NCBI RefSeq assembly: GCF_035916875.1
Contig: NZ_JAXUHN010000081.1
Coordinates: forward strand, 58,764 to 122,763
Origin: Methylomicrobium sp035916875
GTDB taxonomy: Bacteria; Pseudomonadota; Gammaproteobacteria; Methylococcales; Methylomonadaceae
Reading direction: 5' to 3'
DNA: 64,000 nucleotides
A model generated the notes under the pieces. That model made no database searches. It was not told the DNA's origin and saw only the letters and a list, made by a program, of their open reading frames with translations. The position numbers and the translations under genes are program-made. This document shows positions 53,638 to 63,092 of the stretch, one piece after another. Numbering within the stretch: the stretch's first letter is position 1; every line of letters starts with the position of its first letter.

Positions 53638-56052
53638 GTGACAAAACGTTCGAAAGCTCAACAAGACACCGATGCACTGAAGACTCAGATCGATCCGGCG
53701 CCATCGAGCGCGGAGCCCGAGCCAAGTAAATCCCTGGAAAAACAGGATGTTAAAGAAACATTGCCGCCACATCAGACAGCATCATCCTCGCCCAAATCAC
53801 CCGCGTCCGCCGCTCAAACTGTCACAGAAAACAGCACCTCATCAAAACCGCAGACAGCCGCCGCTCCGAAGACCAAAACCAAAACGGATAGCTATCCGAC
53901 GCTCGATGAGGAGCATTTAAAAATCGCGAACGCCCGCCATCACGACCCCTTTTCGATTCTGGGCCGCCACCGGAGGAACGGCGGCATCGAAGTGAAGGTA
54001 TTCATGCCGTATGCCGAATCGGTCCAATTCAGTCATAACGGCAAAGCGTTTGAACGAATTCCCGGTTCCGATTTCTTCGTCTATCAATCGAAAGAAGACG
54101 ATCTGCCCGCACATTACCGACTGGCCTGGAAAGACAAAAACGGCTACAGTCATGAAAGTTTCGATGCCTACGATTTCGGCACTCAAACGCCCGAATTCGA
54201 TCTGCATTTGTTTGGCGAAGGCAGGCATTGGCATATTTATCAGAAACTCGGCGCGCACCTGCATCAGGTCGACGGCATCAGTGGCGTACAATTTGCGGTA
54301 TGGGCGCCGAATGCGGGCAGGGTTAGTGTGGTCGGCGATTTCAACCGCTGGGACGGACGTTGCCATCCGATGCGATCCTTGGGCGGCAGTGGAGTCTGGG
54401 AGATTTTCATCCCCGAGCTAAAGGCCGGCAGCCTGTACAAATTCGAAATTCTGAATCGCCAAAGCAACGAGATTCTGGTTAAAACCGATCCTTACGGGCA
54501 ATATTTTGAATTCCGCCCGAATACCTCGTCGATCGTGATCAAGGAAAAATCCTACCAATGGAAGGATCATCAGTGGATGATGCAGCGTGCGAATCATAAC
54601 TGGATGCATGAACCGATGTCCATTTATGAAGTGCATCTGGGCTCCTGGCGCCGCGACAATCAGGGCAATTTCCTGAGCTATCGTCAATTGGCCGTACAAC
54701 TGGTCGATTATGTGAAGCAGTTGGGCTTCACGCATATCGAGTTGCTGCCAATCACCGAGCATCCGCTCGATTTGTCCTGGGGCTATCAGACCACCGGTTA
54801 TTTCGCGCCGACCAGTCGGCACGGTTCGCCTGACGACTTCCGTTTCTTCGTCGATACCTGCCACCAGAACGACATTGGCATCATATTGGATTGGGTCCCC
54901 GCGCATTTTCCGAAAGACAGCTTTGCTTTGGCCCGTTTCGACGGTAGCGCGCTGTACGAACATGAAGATCCGCGCAAGGGCGAGCACCGCGACTGGGGCA
55001 CGCTGATCTACAACTACGGCCGCAACGAAGTCAAAAATTTCCTGCTGGCGAGCGCGGTTTACTGGCTTGAGGAGTTCCATCTCGACGGCTTGCGCGTCGA
55101 TGCGGTCGCATCGATGCTGTATCTGGATTATTCGCGCGAACATAACGACTGGATTCCGAACATGTACGGCGGCAACGAAAATCTGGAGGCGATCGATTTT
55201 CTGCGCGAACTGAATGCGGTAACCCATCAGCAACATCCTGGCACGGTGATGATGGCCGAAGAGTCGACTGCGTGGCCGCAGGTAACCCGCCCGACCTGGG
55301 CCGGCGGTCTCGGTTTCTCGATGAAATGGAACATGGGCTGGATGCATGACGTGCTCTCCTACATGAGCAAGGACCCGATCCACAGGATGCATCACCACGA
55401 TCAATTAACCTTTGGCCTGTTGTACGCGTTTACCGAAAACTTCGTACTTCCTTTCTCGCATGACGAGGTCGTGCACGGCAAGGGTGCGCTAGTCAACAAA
55501 ATGCCCGGCGACGAATGGCAGCGCTTCGCGAACTTACGTCTGCTGTTGACCTTCATGTTCACCTATCCGGGCAAGAAGCTGCTGTTCATGGGCTGCGAAT
55601 TCGGTCAGGGCACCGAATGGAGCGTAAGCCGAGCGTTGGATTGGTATGTGCTCGATTATGCGCATCACCGCGGCTTGCAAACCCTGGTCAAGGATTTGAA
55701 CCGTCTATACAAGATCCATCCGGCATTGTTCAAGCACGACTTCGAACATCAGGGCTTCGAATGGATCGACTGCCATGACATTCAGCAATCGATCATCAGT
55801 TATCGCCGCAAGAGCGAACTGGAAGACCTAGTGATCGTATTGAACTTTACGCCGGTACCGCGCGAGCATTACCGGATTGGTGTGCCGACCGAAGGCGTTT
55901 ATACCGAAATCTTCAATTCCGATTCGCAATATTATGACGGCAGCAATACGGGCAATGCCGCCGTGATGTCGGAGCCGACCCCCTGGATGAATCTGCCGCA
56001 CTCGGTCACTTTAACCCTGCCTCCGTTAGGCGCACTGATTCTAAAGCAATAA
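53638..56052 (+). CDS. glgB: 1,4-alpha-glucan branching enzyme
   Basis: 804 residues from the GTG at 53638, chosen because GAGG lies nine bases before it; an in-frame TTG at 53623 is the alternative. About 85 Ser/Pro/Lys/Ala-rich residues form an unusual low-complexity N-terminal tail. The normal enzyme follows: ARHHDPFSILGRH, VWAPNAGRVSVVGDFNRWDG, and GH13 motifs DWVPAHF, DGLRVDAVASMLY, EEST and FSHDEVVHGKG. Followed after 7 bases by glgA. Confidence 0.95.
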   Translation: MTKRSKAQQDTDALKTQIDPAPSSAEPEPSKSLEKQDVKETLPPHQTASSSPKSPASAAQTVTENSTSSKPQTAAAPKTKTKTDSYPTLDEEHLKIANARHHDPFSILGRHRRNGGIEVKVFMPYAESVQFSHNGKAFERIPGSDFFVYQSKEDDLPAHYRLAWKDKNGYSHESFDAYDFGTQTPEFDLHLFGEGRHWHIYQKLGAHLHQVDGISGVQFAVWAPNAGRVSVVGDFNRWDGRCHPMRSLGGSGVWEIFIPELKAGSLYKFEILNRQSNEILVKTDPYGQYFEFRPNTSSIVIKEKSYQWKDHQWMMQRANHNWMHEPMSIYEVHLGSWRRDNQGNFLSYRQLAVQLVDYVKQLGFTHIELLPITEHPLDLSWGYQTTGYFAPTSRHGSPDDFRFFVDTCHQNDIGIILDWVPAHFPKDSFALARFDGSALYEHEDPRKGEHRDWGTLIYNYGRNEVKNFLLASAVYWLEEFHLDGLRVDAVASMLYLDYSREHNDWIPNMYGGNENLEAIDFLRELNAVTHQQHPGTVMMAEESTAWPQVTRPTWAGGLGFSMKWNMGWMHDVLSYMSKDPIHRMHHHDQLTFGLLYAFTENFVLPFSHDEVVHGKGALVNKMPGDEWQRFANLRLLLTFMFTYPGKKLLFMGCEFGQGTEWSVSRALDWYVLDYAHHRGLQTLVKDLNRLYKIHPALFKHDFEHQGFEWIDCHDIQQSIISYRRKSELEDLVIVLNFTPVPREHYRIGVPTEGVYTEIFNSDSQYYDGSNTGNAAVMSEPTPWMNLPHSVTLTLPPLGALILKQ

Positions 56053-56059
56053 TCGGCCC

Positions 56060-57493
56060 ATGAAAAAGATCCTCTTCGTAACCAGCGAGGCGCACCCATT
56101 AATCAAAACGGGCGGCCTCGCCGATGTATCCGGTAGTTTGCCCAAAGCCTTGGCGGAATTGTCCCAAGACATCCGTATTTTGATCCCTAATTATCAGGCG
56201 CTTAAAACATTCGGCAATGTGCGCTTCGTCTGCTCGTTGCGCATCGATAACCGCAATGTGAATATTCTCGAAACGCGGATGCCGGAAAGCAACATTTTGG
56301 TCTGGATGGTCGATTATCCAACCTTTTTCAATTATCCGGGCAACCCTTATGTCGATGAGAAGGGCGATGCCTGGCCGAACAACGCCGAACGTTTTGCGCT
56401 GTTTTGCCGGGTCGCAGTCGAACTCGCGATGGATCGGATCCATCAGGATTGGAGACCCGATGTCGTGCATTGCAACGACTGGCAAAGCGCGCTGGTGCCG
56501 GCGTTTTTGTCGCTCGAGCACGACCGCCCGAAGACCGTGTTTACGATCCACAATCTGGCTTATCAGGGCCTGTTTCCTGCCGATACCGCAATGACGTTGA
56601 ACCTGCCAGGGCAGTTGTTGAACCCGGAAGGACTCGAATTTCATAGTTTATTGTCATTCATTAAGGGCGGCTTGGTCTATAGCGACTGGATCACCACGGT
56701 GAGTCCGACCTATGCGCTCGAAATCCAGACGCCGGAGTTCGGTTACGGTCTCGAAGGTCTGTTGAGCCATCGCAACCATGTGCTGAGCGGCATCCTAAAC
56801 GGCATCGATCTGCAACAATGGAACCCTGAGAGCGACTCCTTGATCGCGCGCAACTACACCGTGGAAACGTTGACTGCGAAGAAGACGAACAAAACCGAAT
56901 TGCAGAAACGCTTCTCGCTGCCGGTCACCGATCAGATTCCGCTTTTCGGCCTGATCGGGCGTTTGGTCGAACAAAAAGGCATCGACATGATCCTGGATTC
57001 ATTGCCCGAAATCATGGAGATGCCTTTGCAGGTCGTGCTGCTCGGTAGCGGCGAAAAAAGCATGGAACGGAAGCTGATGAATTACGCGCATCTGTATCCC
57101 GAGAAAATCGCAGTCACGATCGGCTATGATGAATCACTCGCGCATCTGATCGAGGCCGGTTCGGATGTGTTTTTGATGCCGTCGCGCTTCGAACCCTGCG
57201 GTTTGAATCAGATGTACAGTCAACGTTACGGTACCCTGCCCCTGGTCAGACGGACCGGAGGCCTGGCAGATACGGTCGTCGACGCAGTGCCGCAAACACT
57301 CAACGACAATTCCGCGACTGGCATTGTTTTCGACGAAGCCACGGCGGGTTCGTTACTCGAAGCGGTCAAGCGCGCTACGATTTTGTACGGCAACAGTAAA
57401 GCCTGGAAACAGATGCAGACCAATGGCATGAACAAAGATTTTTCCTGGGAACAGAGCGCCAAACAATATCTGGGTTTGTATCAAAGTCTATAA
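56060..57493 (+). CDS. glgA: Glycogen synthase (ADP-glucose)
   Basis: 477-residue GT5 enzyme. The ADP-glucose-binding motif KTGGLADV is at residues 16-23, and the C-terminal FEPCGLNQMYSQRYGTLPLV is the second signature. It extends alpha-1,4 chains from ADP-glucose. It is coupled closely to glgB. A hairpin about 70 bases after the stop may end the transcript. Confidence 0.96.
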   Translation: MKKILFVTSEAHPLIKTGGLADVSGSLPKALAELSQDIRILIPNYQALKTFGNVRFVCSLRIDNRNVNILETRMPESNILVWMVDYPTFFNYPGNPYVDEKGDAWPNNAERFALFCRVAVELAMDRIHQDWRPDVVHCNDWQSALVPAFLSLEHDRPKTVFTIHNLAYQGLFPADTAMTLNLPGQLLNPEGLEFHSLLSFIKGGLVYSDWITTVSPTYALEIQTPEFGYGLEGLLSHRNHVLSGILNGIDLQQWNPESDSLIARNYTVETLTAKKTNKTELQKRFSLPVTDQIPLFGLIGRLVEQKGIDMILDSLPEIMEMPLQVVLLGSGEKSMERKLMNYAHLYPEKIAVTIGYDESLAHLIEAGSDVFLMPSRFEPCGLNQMYSQRYGTLPLVRRTGGLADTVVDAVPQTLNDNSATGIVFDEATAGSLLEAVKRATILYGNSKAWKQMQTNGMNKDFSWEQSAKQYLGLYQSL

Positions 57494-57560
57494 CGAAGTG
57501 CAATCGTTCCCACGCCCAGTGAGGTAACGCCGCCTTCAACCTTTGCAGTGCAGAGGACAT

Positions 57561-57611
57561 TATCGAAGAGTACGCCACACTCTCTAGGGCATATATGCGT
57601 ACCCTTCGATA
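57561..57611. terminator. Hairpin after glgA
   Basis: 15-bp arms with one mismatch (TATCGAAGAGTACGC with GCGTACCCTTCGATA) and a 21-base loop. There is little T after it, so it may be a weak terminator or a processing site before the next gene. Confidence 0.5.
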
Positions 57612-57653
57612 TTTCTCATTCCCTTTTAATGGGCATCCCCCTGATCATAACAC

Positions 57654-59159
57654 ATGAATGAAATCCAACTGCAATACGTCGAGAACGTAATTACCCGTAA
57701 AAAACGCGGCGTACAGCAGCATTTGGCGTTTTTCATCGCCGTCGAAAACCTGGGCTATCACAAGCGGATCGACGTGCTCTGGGCGGGCGAAGACGGCATC
57801 TGGCATACGCTGCCCGCCCACTTTCACAGCAAGCTTGCACCGAACCGGGAATATTGGCAGGCGCACATCCAGTTCCAACTGAGTACCGCAAAGTCGCTGC
57901 CCGGCAATATTATCTTTTCGTTGCGCTACCGTGCCGAGGAAGCCGAATATTGGGACAATAATAACGGCTGGAATTATACTAGCCAGGCCGACTCCGGCAT
58001 CGACGTGCCAAGCCGCCAACCGGTGCAAGTCGTAGGTTTCAGCGGCGAAATGCCCGAGAGCCGGAAATACACGCCGGTCACGGTCGCGGTAGAACAGTCA
58101 CTGGCCGCCGAAAAAGTCACCGTACACTGGACGACGGACAATTGGCGCCATACCCATCAAACCGCTTGTCATTTCAAACGGACCTATTGGGATAAGGAAT
58201 TACAAAGCAACGCCCGCAACCCGAATCAATACGGCACCCAGATCTGGAAAGGCTGGCTGAAGACCGCCGATGCGTTCCGCCTGCACTATTCGGTAACCGT
58301 CGAAAGCCAAGGGCGGATTTTCTCGGACAACAACCACGGCAACAATTATGCGGCGAGCCGCAAGCCGCTGAAGATTCTGATCCTGAACCTGCATTGCTAC
58401 CAGGAAGATAATCAGGATGCGAAGTTTTCCGAGATCGCCAAGGCGATCGATGAACTCGACATCGACGTGGTCTGCTTCCAGGAAGTCGCGGAACTCTGGA
58501 ACGACGGCCGCGGCGACTGGCCGACCAATTCCGCGAACATCATTAATAGCCGGCTCAAAAAGCCGTATCATTTATATACCGATTGGTCGCATCTGGGCTT
58601 CGACAAATACCGCGAAGGCGTCGCGATCTTGAGCCGCTTCCCGTTGCGGCATCAGGAATCGCGTTATGTTTCGGACAGTGACGACCCTTACAACATTCAT
58701 GCGCGCAAAGTCGTGATGGCGCAAATCGAAGCGCCCCACATCGGGCTGCTGAATATTTTTTCGGCGCATTTGAGCTGGTGGGAAGACGGTTTTCAAAACC
58801 AGTTCAACCGGCTACGCGAATGGGCAGGGAGTAAACAGAACAAACAGGTCATAAGCACCCTACTCTGCGGCGATTTCAACATTGCCGCGGGTTCCAAGGG
58901 CTACCGCCATGTAATCGACACAAAGGAATACGAAGACCAGTTTCTGGCTGCAAATGCGCACAACGCGTTCGAAAAAATCTTCCGGGTCAACGATCCGTAC
59001 TGGAGGAACTATCTGGCCGACGACTACCGCATCGATTATATCTTCATGAGCAAAGACAGCCGTCTGTCCGTAACCTCCGGCCAAGTACTGTTTACGCCCG
59101 AGGATTACGGCCAGGTATCCGATCATTACGGCTATCTGATGACTTTCGAACCCCAATAA
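57654..59159 (+). CDS. Tandem CBM21-like and endonuclease/exonuclease/phosphatase (EEP) fusion protein
   Basis: 501 residues, no signal peptide. Residues of about 20-110 and 135-235 both show the CBM21 starch/glycogen-binding pattern, ending in YWDNNNGWNY (99-108) and DNNHGNNY (225-232). Residues 238-501 form an EEP-fold phosphohydrolase with apparently complete active site: N245, E277, H372, D407, N409, D461, D490 and H491. EEP enzymes act on phosphodiesters or phosphomonoesters of DNA, lipids or inositol phosphates. CBM21 plus position behind glgA suggests a glycogen-associated enzyme; the substrate is unknown. Followed after 78 bases by a phospholipase D-like gene. Confidence 0.8.
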   Translation: MNEIQLQYVENVITRKKRGVQQHLAFFIAVENLGYHKRIDVLWAGEDGIWHTLPAHFHSKLAPNREYWQAHIQFQLSTAKSLPGNIIFSLRYRAEEAEYWDNNNGWNYTSQADSGIDVPSRQPVQVVGFSGEMPESRKYTPVTVAVEQSLAAEKVTVHWTTDNWRHTHQTACHFKRTYWDKELQSNARNPNQYGTQIWKGWLKTADAFRLHYSVTVESQGRIFSDNNHGNNYAASRKPLKILILNLHCYQEDNQDAKFSEIAKAIDELDIDVVCFQEVAELWNDGRGDWPTNSANIINSRLKKPYHLYTDWSHLGFDKYREGVAILSRFPLRHQESRYVSDSDDPYNIHARKVVMAQIEAPHIGLLNIFSAHLSWWEDGFQNQFNRLREWAGSKQNKQVISTLLCGDFNIAAGSKGYRHVIDTKEYEDQFLAANAHNAFEKIFRVNDPYWRNYLADDYRIDYIFMSKDSRLSVTSGQVLFTPEDYGQVSDHYGYLMTFEPQ

Positions 59160-59237
59160 GGTAAATTTCCCGAGTACTGAAAAAACCAATGCCAAACTAC
59201 AGCAGTCACCGACTTGATAGATTGATGGAGAACCTTG

Positions 59238-60833
59238 ATGCAAATTGCTGAGCATTACGCCATGCCAGTTCATGGAGACCTCGGAGGCTTTTTTGCGCGC
59301 GTAAACGACTTCGGCGACAAGTTTTATATTCGCTGGGGTAAGATCGAGTTCGACGTGCATTACGGCGTGCAAGCCAATATCAAAGTGATCCTGAAAGTGT
59401 ATCGCGAACACAACGTCCGCGAGACCTATATCGTCGATACCGATCCTTACGACATTCACTGGGACCGTCACAAACGGCGGACGCGCGATTTTTACATCCA
59501 TCCGCAATCGAGCAATTTCGGCCCTATCAACTGCATTAAATTTTCATTCATCGTTCATCTCGACGAGCACTCGATCGCTTCGCAAAACGATTACATCTTT
59601 ATGGACGGCCATCAATTGCAGGATGATCAGCCGAAACACCGGCAAATCACCTCGGAATGGGCGACCCAGAATGCCTATCGCACCCATGAACTAAACGTGG
59701 GCGAATTGCAAAGCGATGTCGATTGGTACAATCACCATTTCGAATCGCTCAATCTGACGCCGAAGTTTACCAAAGGCCTGCTCTATCACCCATATCATCC
59801 GAAGCGATTCATCCACGATCACATCGATAAGGTGATCCGTAGCAAATACGAGAATCCGGGCCGTTTGTGCACGATCAAGGTCAGCGTCGATTGCATCGAC
59901 GACAGCGACTTCATCACGCATCTGATCCATGCTCACCATCAAGGTGTCTGCGTCCAATGTATCGTGGACTGGCGCAAGATGACGCTGACCAACAGCCAGA
60001 ACTATGCCCGTCTGAAACGCTCCGGCATCGAATTGGTCGGCGTGTTCTGTACGACCAAGCATCACCTGATCGAAGTCGAACCGGACATGCACACCAAATT
60101 CGTGATCTTCAACGATGAAGACTGCATCATAGGTTCGTTCAACATCACCTTCGACCGCTGGTGGGCGAACTGGGAATCGGGGATGACTTTCCATTCGCGC
60201 GGCGTGTGCCGGCTGCTCGACAACGTGTTCCAGAGCCAGCGCGGCGGCGTGATTCAAAAATACGGTATCGACCCGTTCAGTCATTTCAACCTGCTCTACA
60301 CCTTCGGCCGTCACATGATGCTGAATGGCCGCTATTACAAGCCGCATATTGCGATCCTGGCCGAAATCAACCGCGCGCGCCATTCGATCAAGTGCAGCCT
60401 GTTTCTGATCGGCGACATGCAGGGCGACCATCACGACAGCGTGGTCGATGCGCTGATCAATGCGCATCACCGCGGGGTCTATGTGCATATCCTGTTCAAC
60501 GGCCACCTGGCGCGCGAGGGCCGCATCGGCGTCGAACGCAGCATGTCCGAAGAGCTCGGCCGACCGTTGTTGCCGGCGGTGCAACGCTTGAAGAACGCCG
60601 GCATTCCGGTCGGCCTGGTTTATGGCCAGGATGATCATAAAGTTCCCTACTCACCGATCCATTCGAAATATTGCGTGATCGACGATGCAATCGTGATCGA
60701 AGGCAGCTTCAACTGGTACAACACATCGGTTTTCTCGCACGATTTGATCGTGATTGCGAATAACCGCGAGGTGGCCGGACCCTACTTATACGAATTCGAT
60801 GAGATACAGCGATCTTTCAGGGTGTTTTATTGA
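59238..60833 (+). CDS. Phospholipase D-like protein with two HKD motifs
   Basis: 531 residues from the ATG at 59238 (GGAG seven bases before). The N-terminal 150 residues are not recognised; two PLD-like lobes follow. Motif 1 reads HTKFVIFND-EDCIIGSFN, with N where HKD has its D. Motif 2 is canonical, HSKYCVIDD-AIVIEGSFN (H475, K477, D482). PLD-family enzymes hydrolyse phosphodiesters or act as nucleases or transferases. No signal peptide, so presumably cytoplasmic. Its place after the CBM21-EEP gene suggests a joint function linked to glycogen. Confidence 0.82.
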   Translation: MQIAEHYAMPVHGDLGGFFARVNDFGDKFYIRWGKIEFDVHYGVQANIKVILKVYREHNVRETYIVDTDPYDIHWDRHKRRTRDFYIHPQSSNFGPINCIKFSFIVHLDEHSIASQNDYIFMDGHQLQDDQPKHRQITSEWATQNAYRTHELNVGELQSDVDWYNHHFESLNLTPKFTKGLLYHPYHPKRFIHDHIDKVIRSKYENPGRLCTIKVSVDCIDDSDFITHLIHAHHQGVCVQCIVDWRKMTLTNSQNYARLKRSGIELVGVFCTTKHHLIEVEPDMHTKFVIFNDEDCIIGSFNITFDRWWANWESGMTFHSRGVCRLLDNVFQSQRGGVIQKYGIDPFSHFNLLYTFGRHMMLNGRYYKPHIAILAEINRARHSIKCSLFLIGDMQGDHHDSVVDALINAHHRGVYVHILFNGHLAREGRIGVERSMSEELGRPLLPAVQRLKNAGIPVGLVYGQDDHKVPYSPIHSKYCVIDDAIVIEGSFNWYNTSVFSHDLIVIANNREVAGPYLYEFDEIQRSFRVFY

Positions 60834-61160
60834 TAGCAGCACCAAGATATAAAAACTGTCCGATTGAATTCAAACGTCCAGTAACCTTCCTTGATTAGAT
60901 GCAGCTAAGTTAATAGCACTGGGGAAATGTACTTTTGTTTTTGCTGGCTTTTGCGCTCTTGCGGTGTTTCTTATTTCACCAACGAGCTCATCAGGATTTT
61001 TATTGAGTTTTTACTATTACCTGAATCCGTGCTCTGATTTCATATTTTTTTGTATTTCAAATAGTTAGATTCCAATTGAGACTCATTTTGGGTGAATGCA
61101 ATTTGTATCTATCCATCTGTTTTACAAAGAGTTTTCATAAAGTGATCACGGATTCAGGTA
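60834..61160. other. Intergenic region with a 14-bp perfect inverted repeat
   Basis: About 330 AT-rich bases. TACCTGAATCCGTG at 61018-61031 is exactly repeated in inverse at 61147-61160, ending right at the stop of the HEAT gene. The 115 bases between them have no gene. It may be the ends of a decayed insertion or a MITE. Otherwise nothing is seen. Confidence 0.5.
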
Positions 61161-63092
61161 TTATACTATCCTATTGGTGTCGGGCGACTGTTTAAACAAA
61201 TTTACTACGGCATACCATGTTAATTTAAAAAACATTGAGATTGCAAAAACAGATAATACCGCAATTTGGTATATTTCTACCCACATTGATCCTTCTCCAA
61301 GATGTGGATTGCCAGGAGAACTATTAGCAAAAATACGAAACAAAAATATAGAGGCGATAAAAACCGAGATACTTACAAAAAACTTTTTCCCAGTTAGAAA
61401 CAATGGCAAAAACGCCAAAATGGGACATATCGCCATTAACATGGTAGTAGTTGAATTAATCAAAGCCGTTAATAATGGATTCTGTAACTGTGACAATCTT
61501 TCCTTCGCGGCATTGCGCACATCAATTACTTCATCTTTTAAAAGAGGAGCAATATGATGGATTGCCTCTTTTCCTTGTAATTCTATCAATGCGTCCATTG
61601 CAGCAATGCGTATATTAGGCTCTTTATCTTTTAAAAAAAAGTCAAGAGTTGGGATTGCTTCCTTTACTTGTAATTTTGCTACTGCCTCTATCGCTGCTAC
61701 GCGTATATCATAATCGCTATCTCTCAATAGCGGAATAATACTGGGAATCGCTTCTTTTGCTTGCAATTCCTTTAATGTAGTGACCGCCGTATGACGTATA
61801 TTTTTATCGTTGTCTTGCAAAAGAGGTATAATTTTAGAAATCGCTTCATTTTTAGGAATTACCTCATTTTCTTCTTGTAATTCTATCAATAATTCCATTG
61901 CCCGGATTCGCACCCGATCATCATTATCATGCAACAGAGAAACAATACGAGGCGCTAATTCTTTTTCTTGTAATCGTGATAACGAATTTATCACTCGAAG
62001 GCGCACACGACCAACATTGTCATTCAAAAGCGGAATAATACTTGGAACAGCTTCTTCTCCCTGCAGGTCTTCTAATGCAGATATTGCGTTACTACGTACG
62101 TCAGAATTACTATCTTGCAAAAGGGCGGTAATACTAGGAATTGCTTCTTTTTCCTTTACTTTGCATAACAGGCTTATCGCAGTGGAACGGATCATTGCAT
62201 TGCTATCTTGCAAAAGAATAAGAATATTAGGCGCTGCGGCTTTTATGTCTAAATCCTGCAATGCTTTTATTGCGCTCAAACGCACATTATCGTCCTTGTC
62301 TTGCAAAAGGGCAATAATTCCAGGAAACGCCTCTTTTCCTTGTAGCAAGCTCAGTACTTCTATTGCTCGAATACGTATATTGCTATCGTTATCTTTCAAA
62401 AGATCCGTAATACTGGGAATCGCCTCTCTTGCTCGAAACTCCAATAATGTATTCATAGCATTCATGCGTACATTACTATCATTATCTTTTAAAAGAGGGA
62501 TGATATCTGGAATTGCTTCTTTTGCTTCCAATTGCAATAATGCCGCCATTGTGTTAACACGCACCTTGCTATCTTTTTCATTTAAAAGAGGAATAATCCC
62601 GGGAATCGCTTCCTTTGCGCGAAATTGCACCAATACTTGTATTGCTTTATTCCTTACTGAACTGTCCGTATCTTTTAAAAGAGGAATAATGCTGGGAATT
62701 GCCTGTTTTTCGCCTAATTTTTCTAATACTTCTATTGCTGCAACACGCACATAGGGTTCGCTATCTTGCAAAAGAGGAATAATACTGGAAATCGCTCCTC
62801 TCTCGGCCAGTCGTTGCAATAGCTGCAATACGTCCTTATTATTATTGCGTAAATTTTTTCCATAATATTTTTCAGCATGATCGGCATTGGAAACTGAATT
62901 TTTTTCTTGTGCCTTGGCTAATACTTTTATTGTACTGCCTCTTATTTTTTCTTTGCCTTCCTTCTCTCCTGGCAAACACCGATTTACAGACCTAGAAGTA
63001 CGATTAAAACAGCGTTGATCTTGTTCAGCTAGAACAATATAATTTACCAGTAAAAGACTCATTGGAAAAATAAAGAATAGTATTTTTTTCAT
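61161..63092 (-). CDS. HEAT-repeat membrane protein, 14 repeats
   Basis: 643 residues from the ATG at 63092. A signal or anchor helix (KKILFFIFPMSLLLVNYIVL) is followed by a basic region. Residues 101-541 are 14 near-identical 31-residue HEAT (PBS-lyase type) repeats with consensus IPSIIPLLKDNDSNVR-AI-L-L--KEA; the tenth carries a 7-residue insertion (NEVIPKN region). Two or three membrane helices follow (about 550-640). It probably serves as a protein-binding scaffold outside the cytoplasm. The gene is much more AT-rich than its neighbours, and no clear ribosome site is seen, both signs of acquisition. Confidence 0.8.
   Translation of the reverse strand: MKKILFFIFPMSLLLVNYIVLAEQDQRCFNRTSRSVNRCLPGEKEGKEKIRGSTIKVLAKAQEKNSVSNADHAEKYYGKNLRNNNKDVLQLLQRLAERGAISSIIPLLQDSEPYVRVAAIEVLEKLGEKQAIPSIIPLLKDTDSSVRNKAIQVLVQFRAKEAIPGIIPLLNEKDSKVRVNTMAALLQLEAKEAIPDIIPLLKDNDSNVRMNAMNTLLEFRAREAIPSITDLLKDNDSNIRIRAIEVLSLLQGKEAFPGIIALLQDKDDNVRLSAIKALQDLDIKAAAPNILILLQDSNAMIRSTAISLLCKVKEKEAIPSITALLQDSNSDVRSNAISALEDLQGEEAVPSIIPLLNDNVGRVRLRVINSLSRLQEKELAPRIVSLLHDNDDRVRIRAMELLIELQEENEVIPKNEAISKIIPLLQDNDKNIRHTAVTTLKELQAKEAIPSIIPLLRDSDYDIRVAAIEAVAKLQVKEAIPTLDFFLKDKEPNIRIAAMDALIELQGKEAIHHIAPLLKDEVIDVRNAAKERLSQLQNPLLTALINSTTTMLMAICPILAFLPLFLTGKKFFVSISVFIASIFLFRIFANSSPGNPHLGEGSMWVEIYQIAVLSVFAISMFFKLTWYAVVNLFKQSPDTNRIV

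Noticed and set aside
58822..58829. GGGCAGGG on the plus strand right of dif
   Set aside because: It opposes the KOPS polarity, but a single exception inside a coding gene is compatible with a statistical bias.
61800..62800. Regular DNA repeats of about 93 bases
   Set aside because: Considered as a CRISPR or tandem array, but they are the HEAT repeats of one continuous coding frame.
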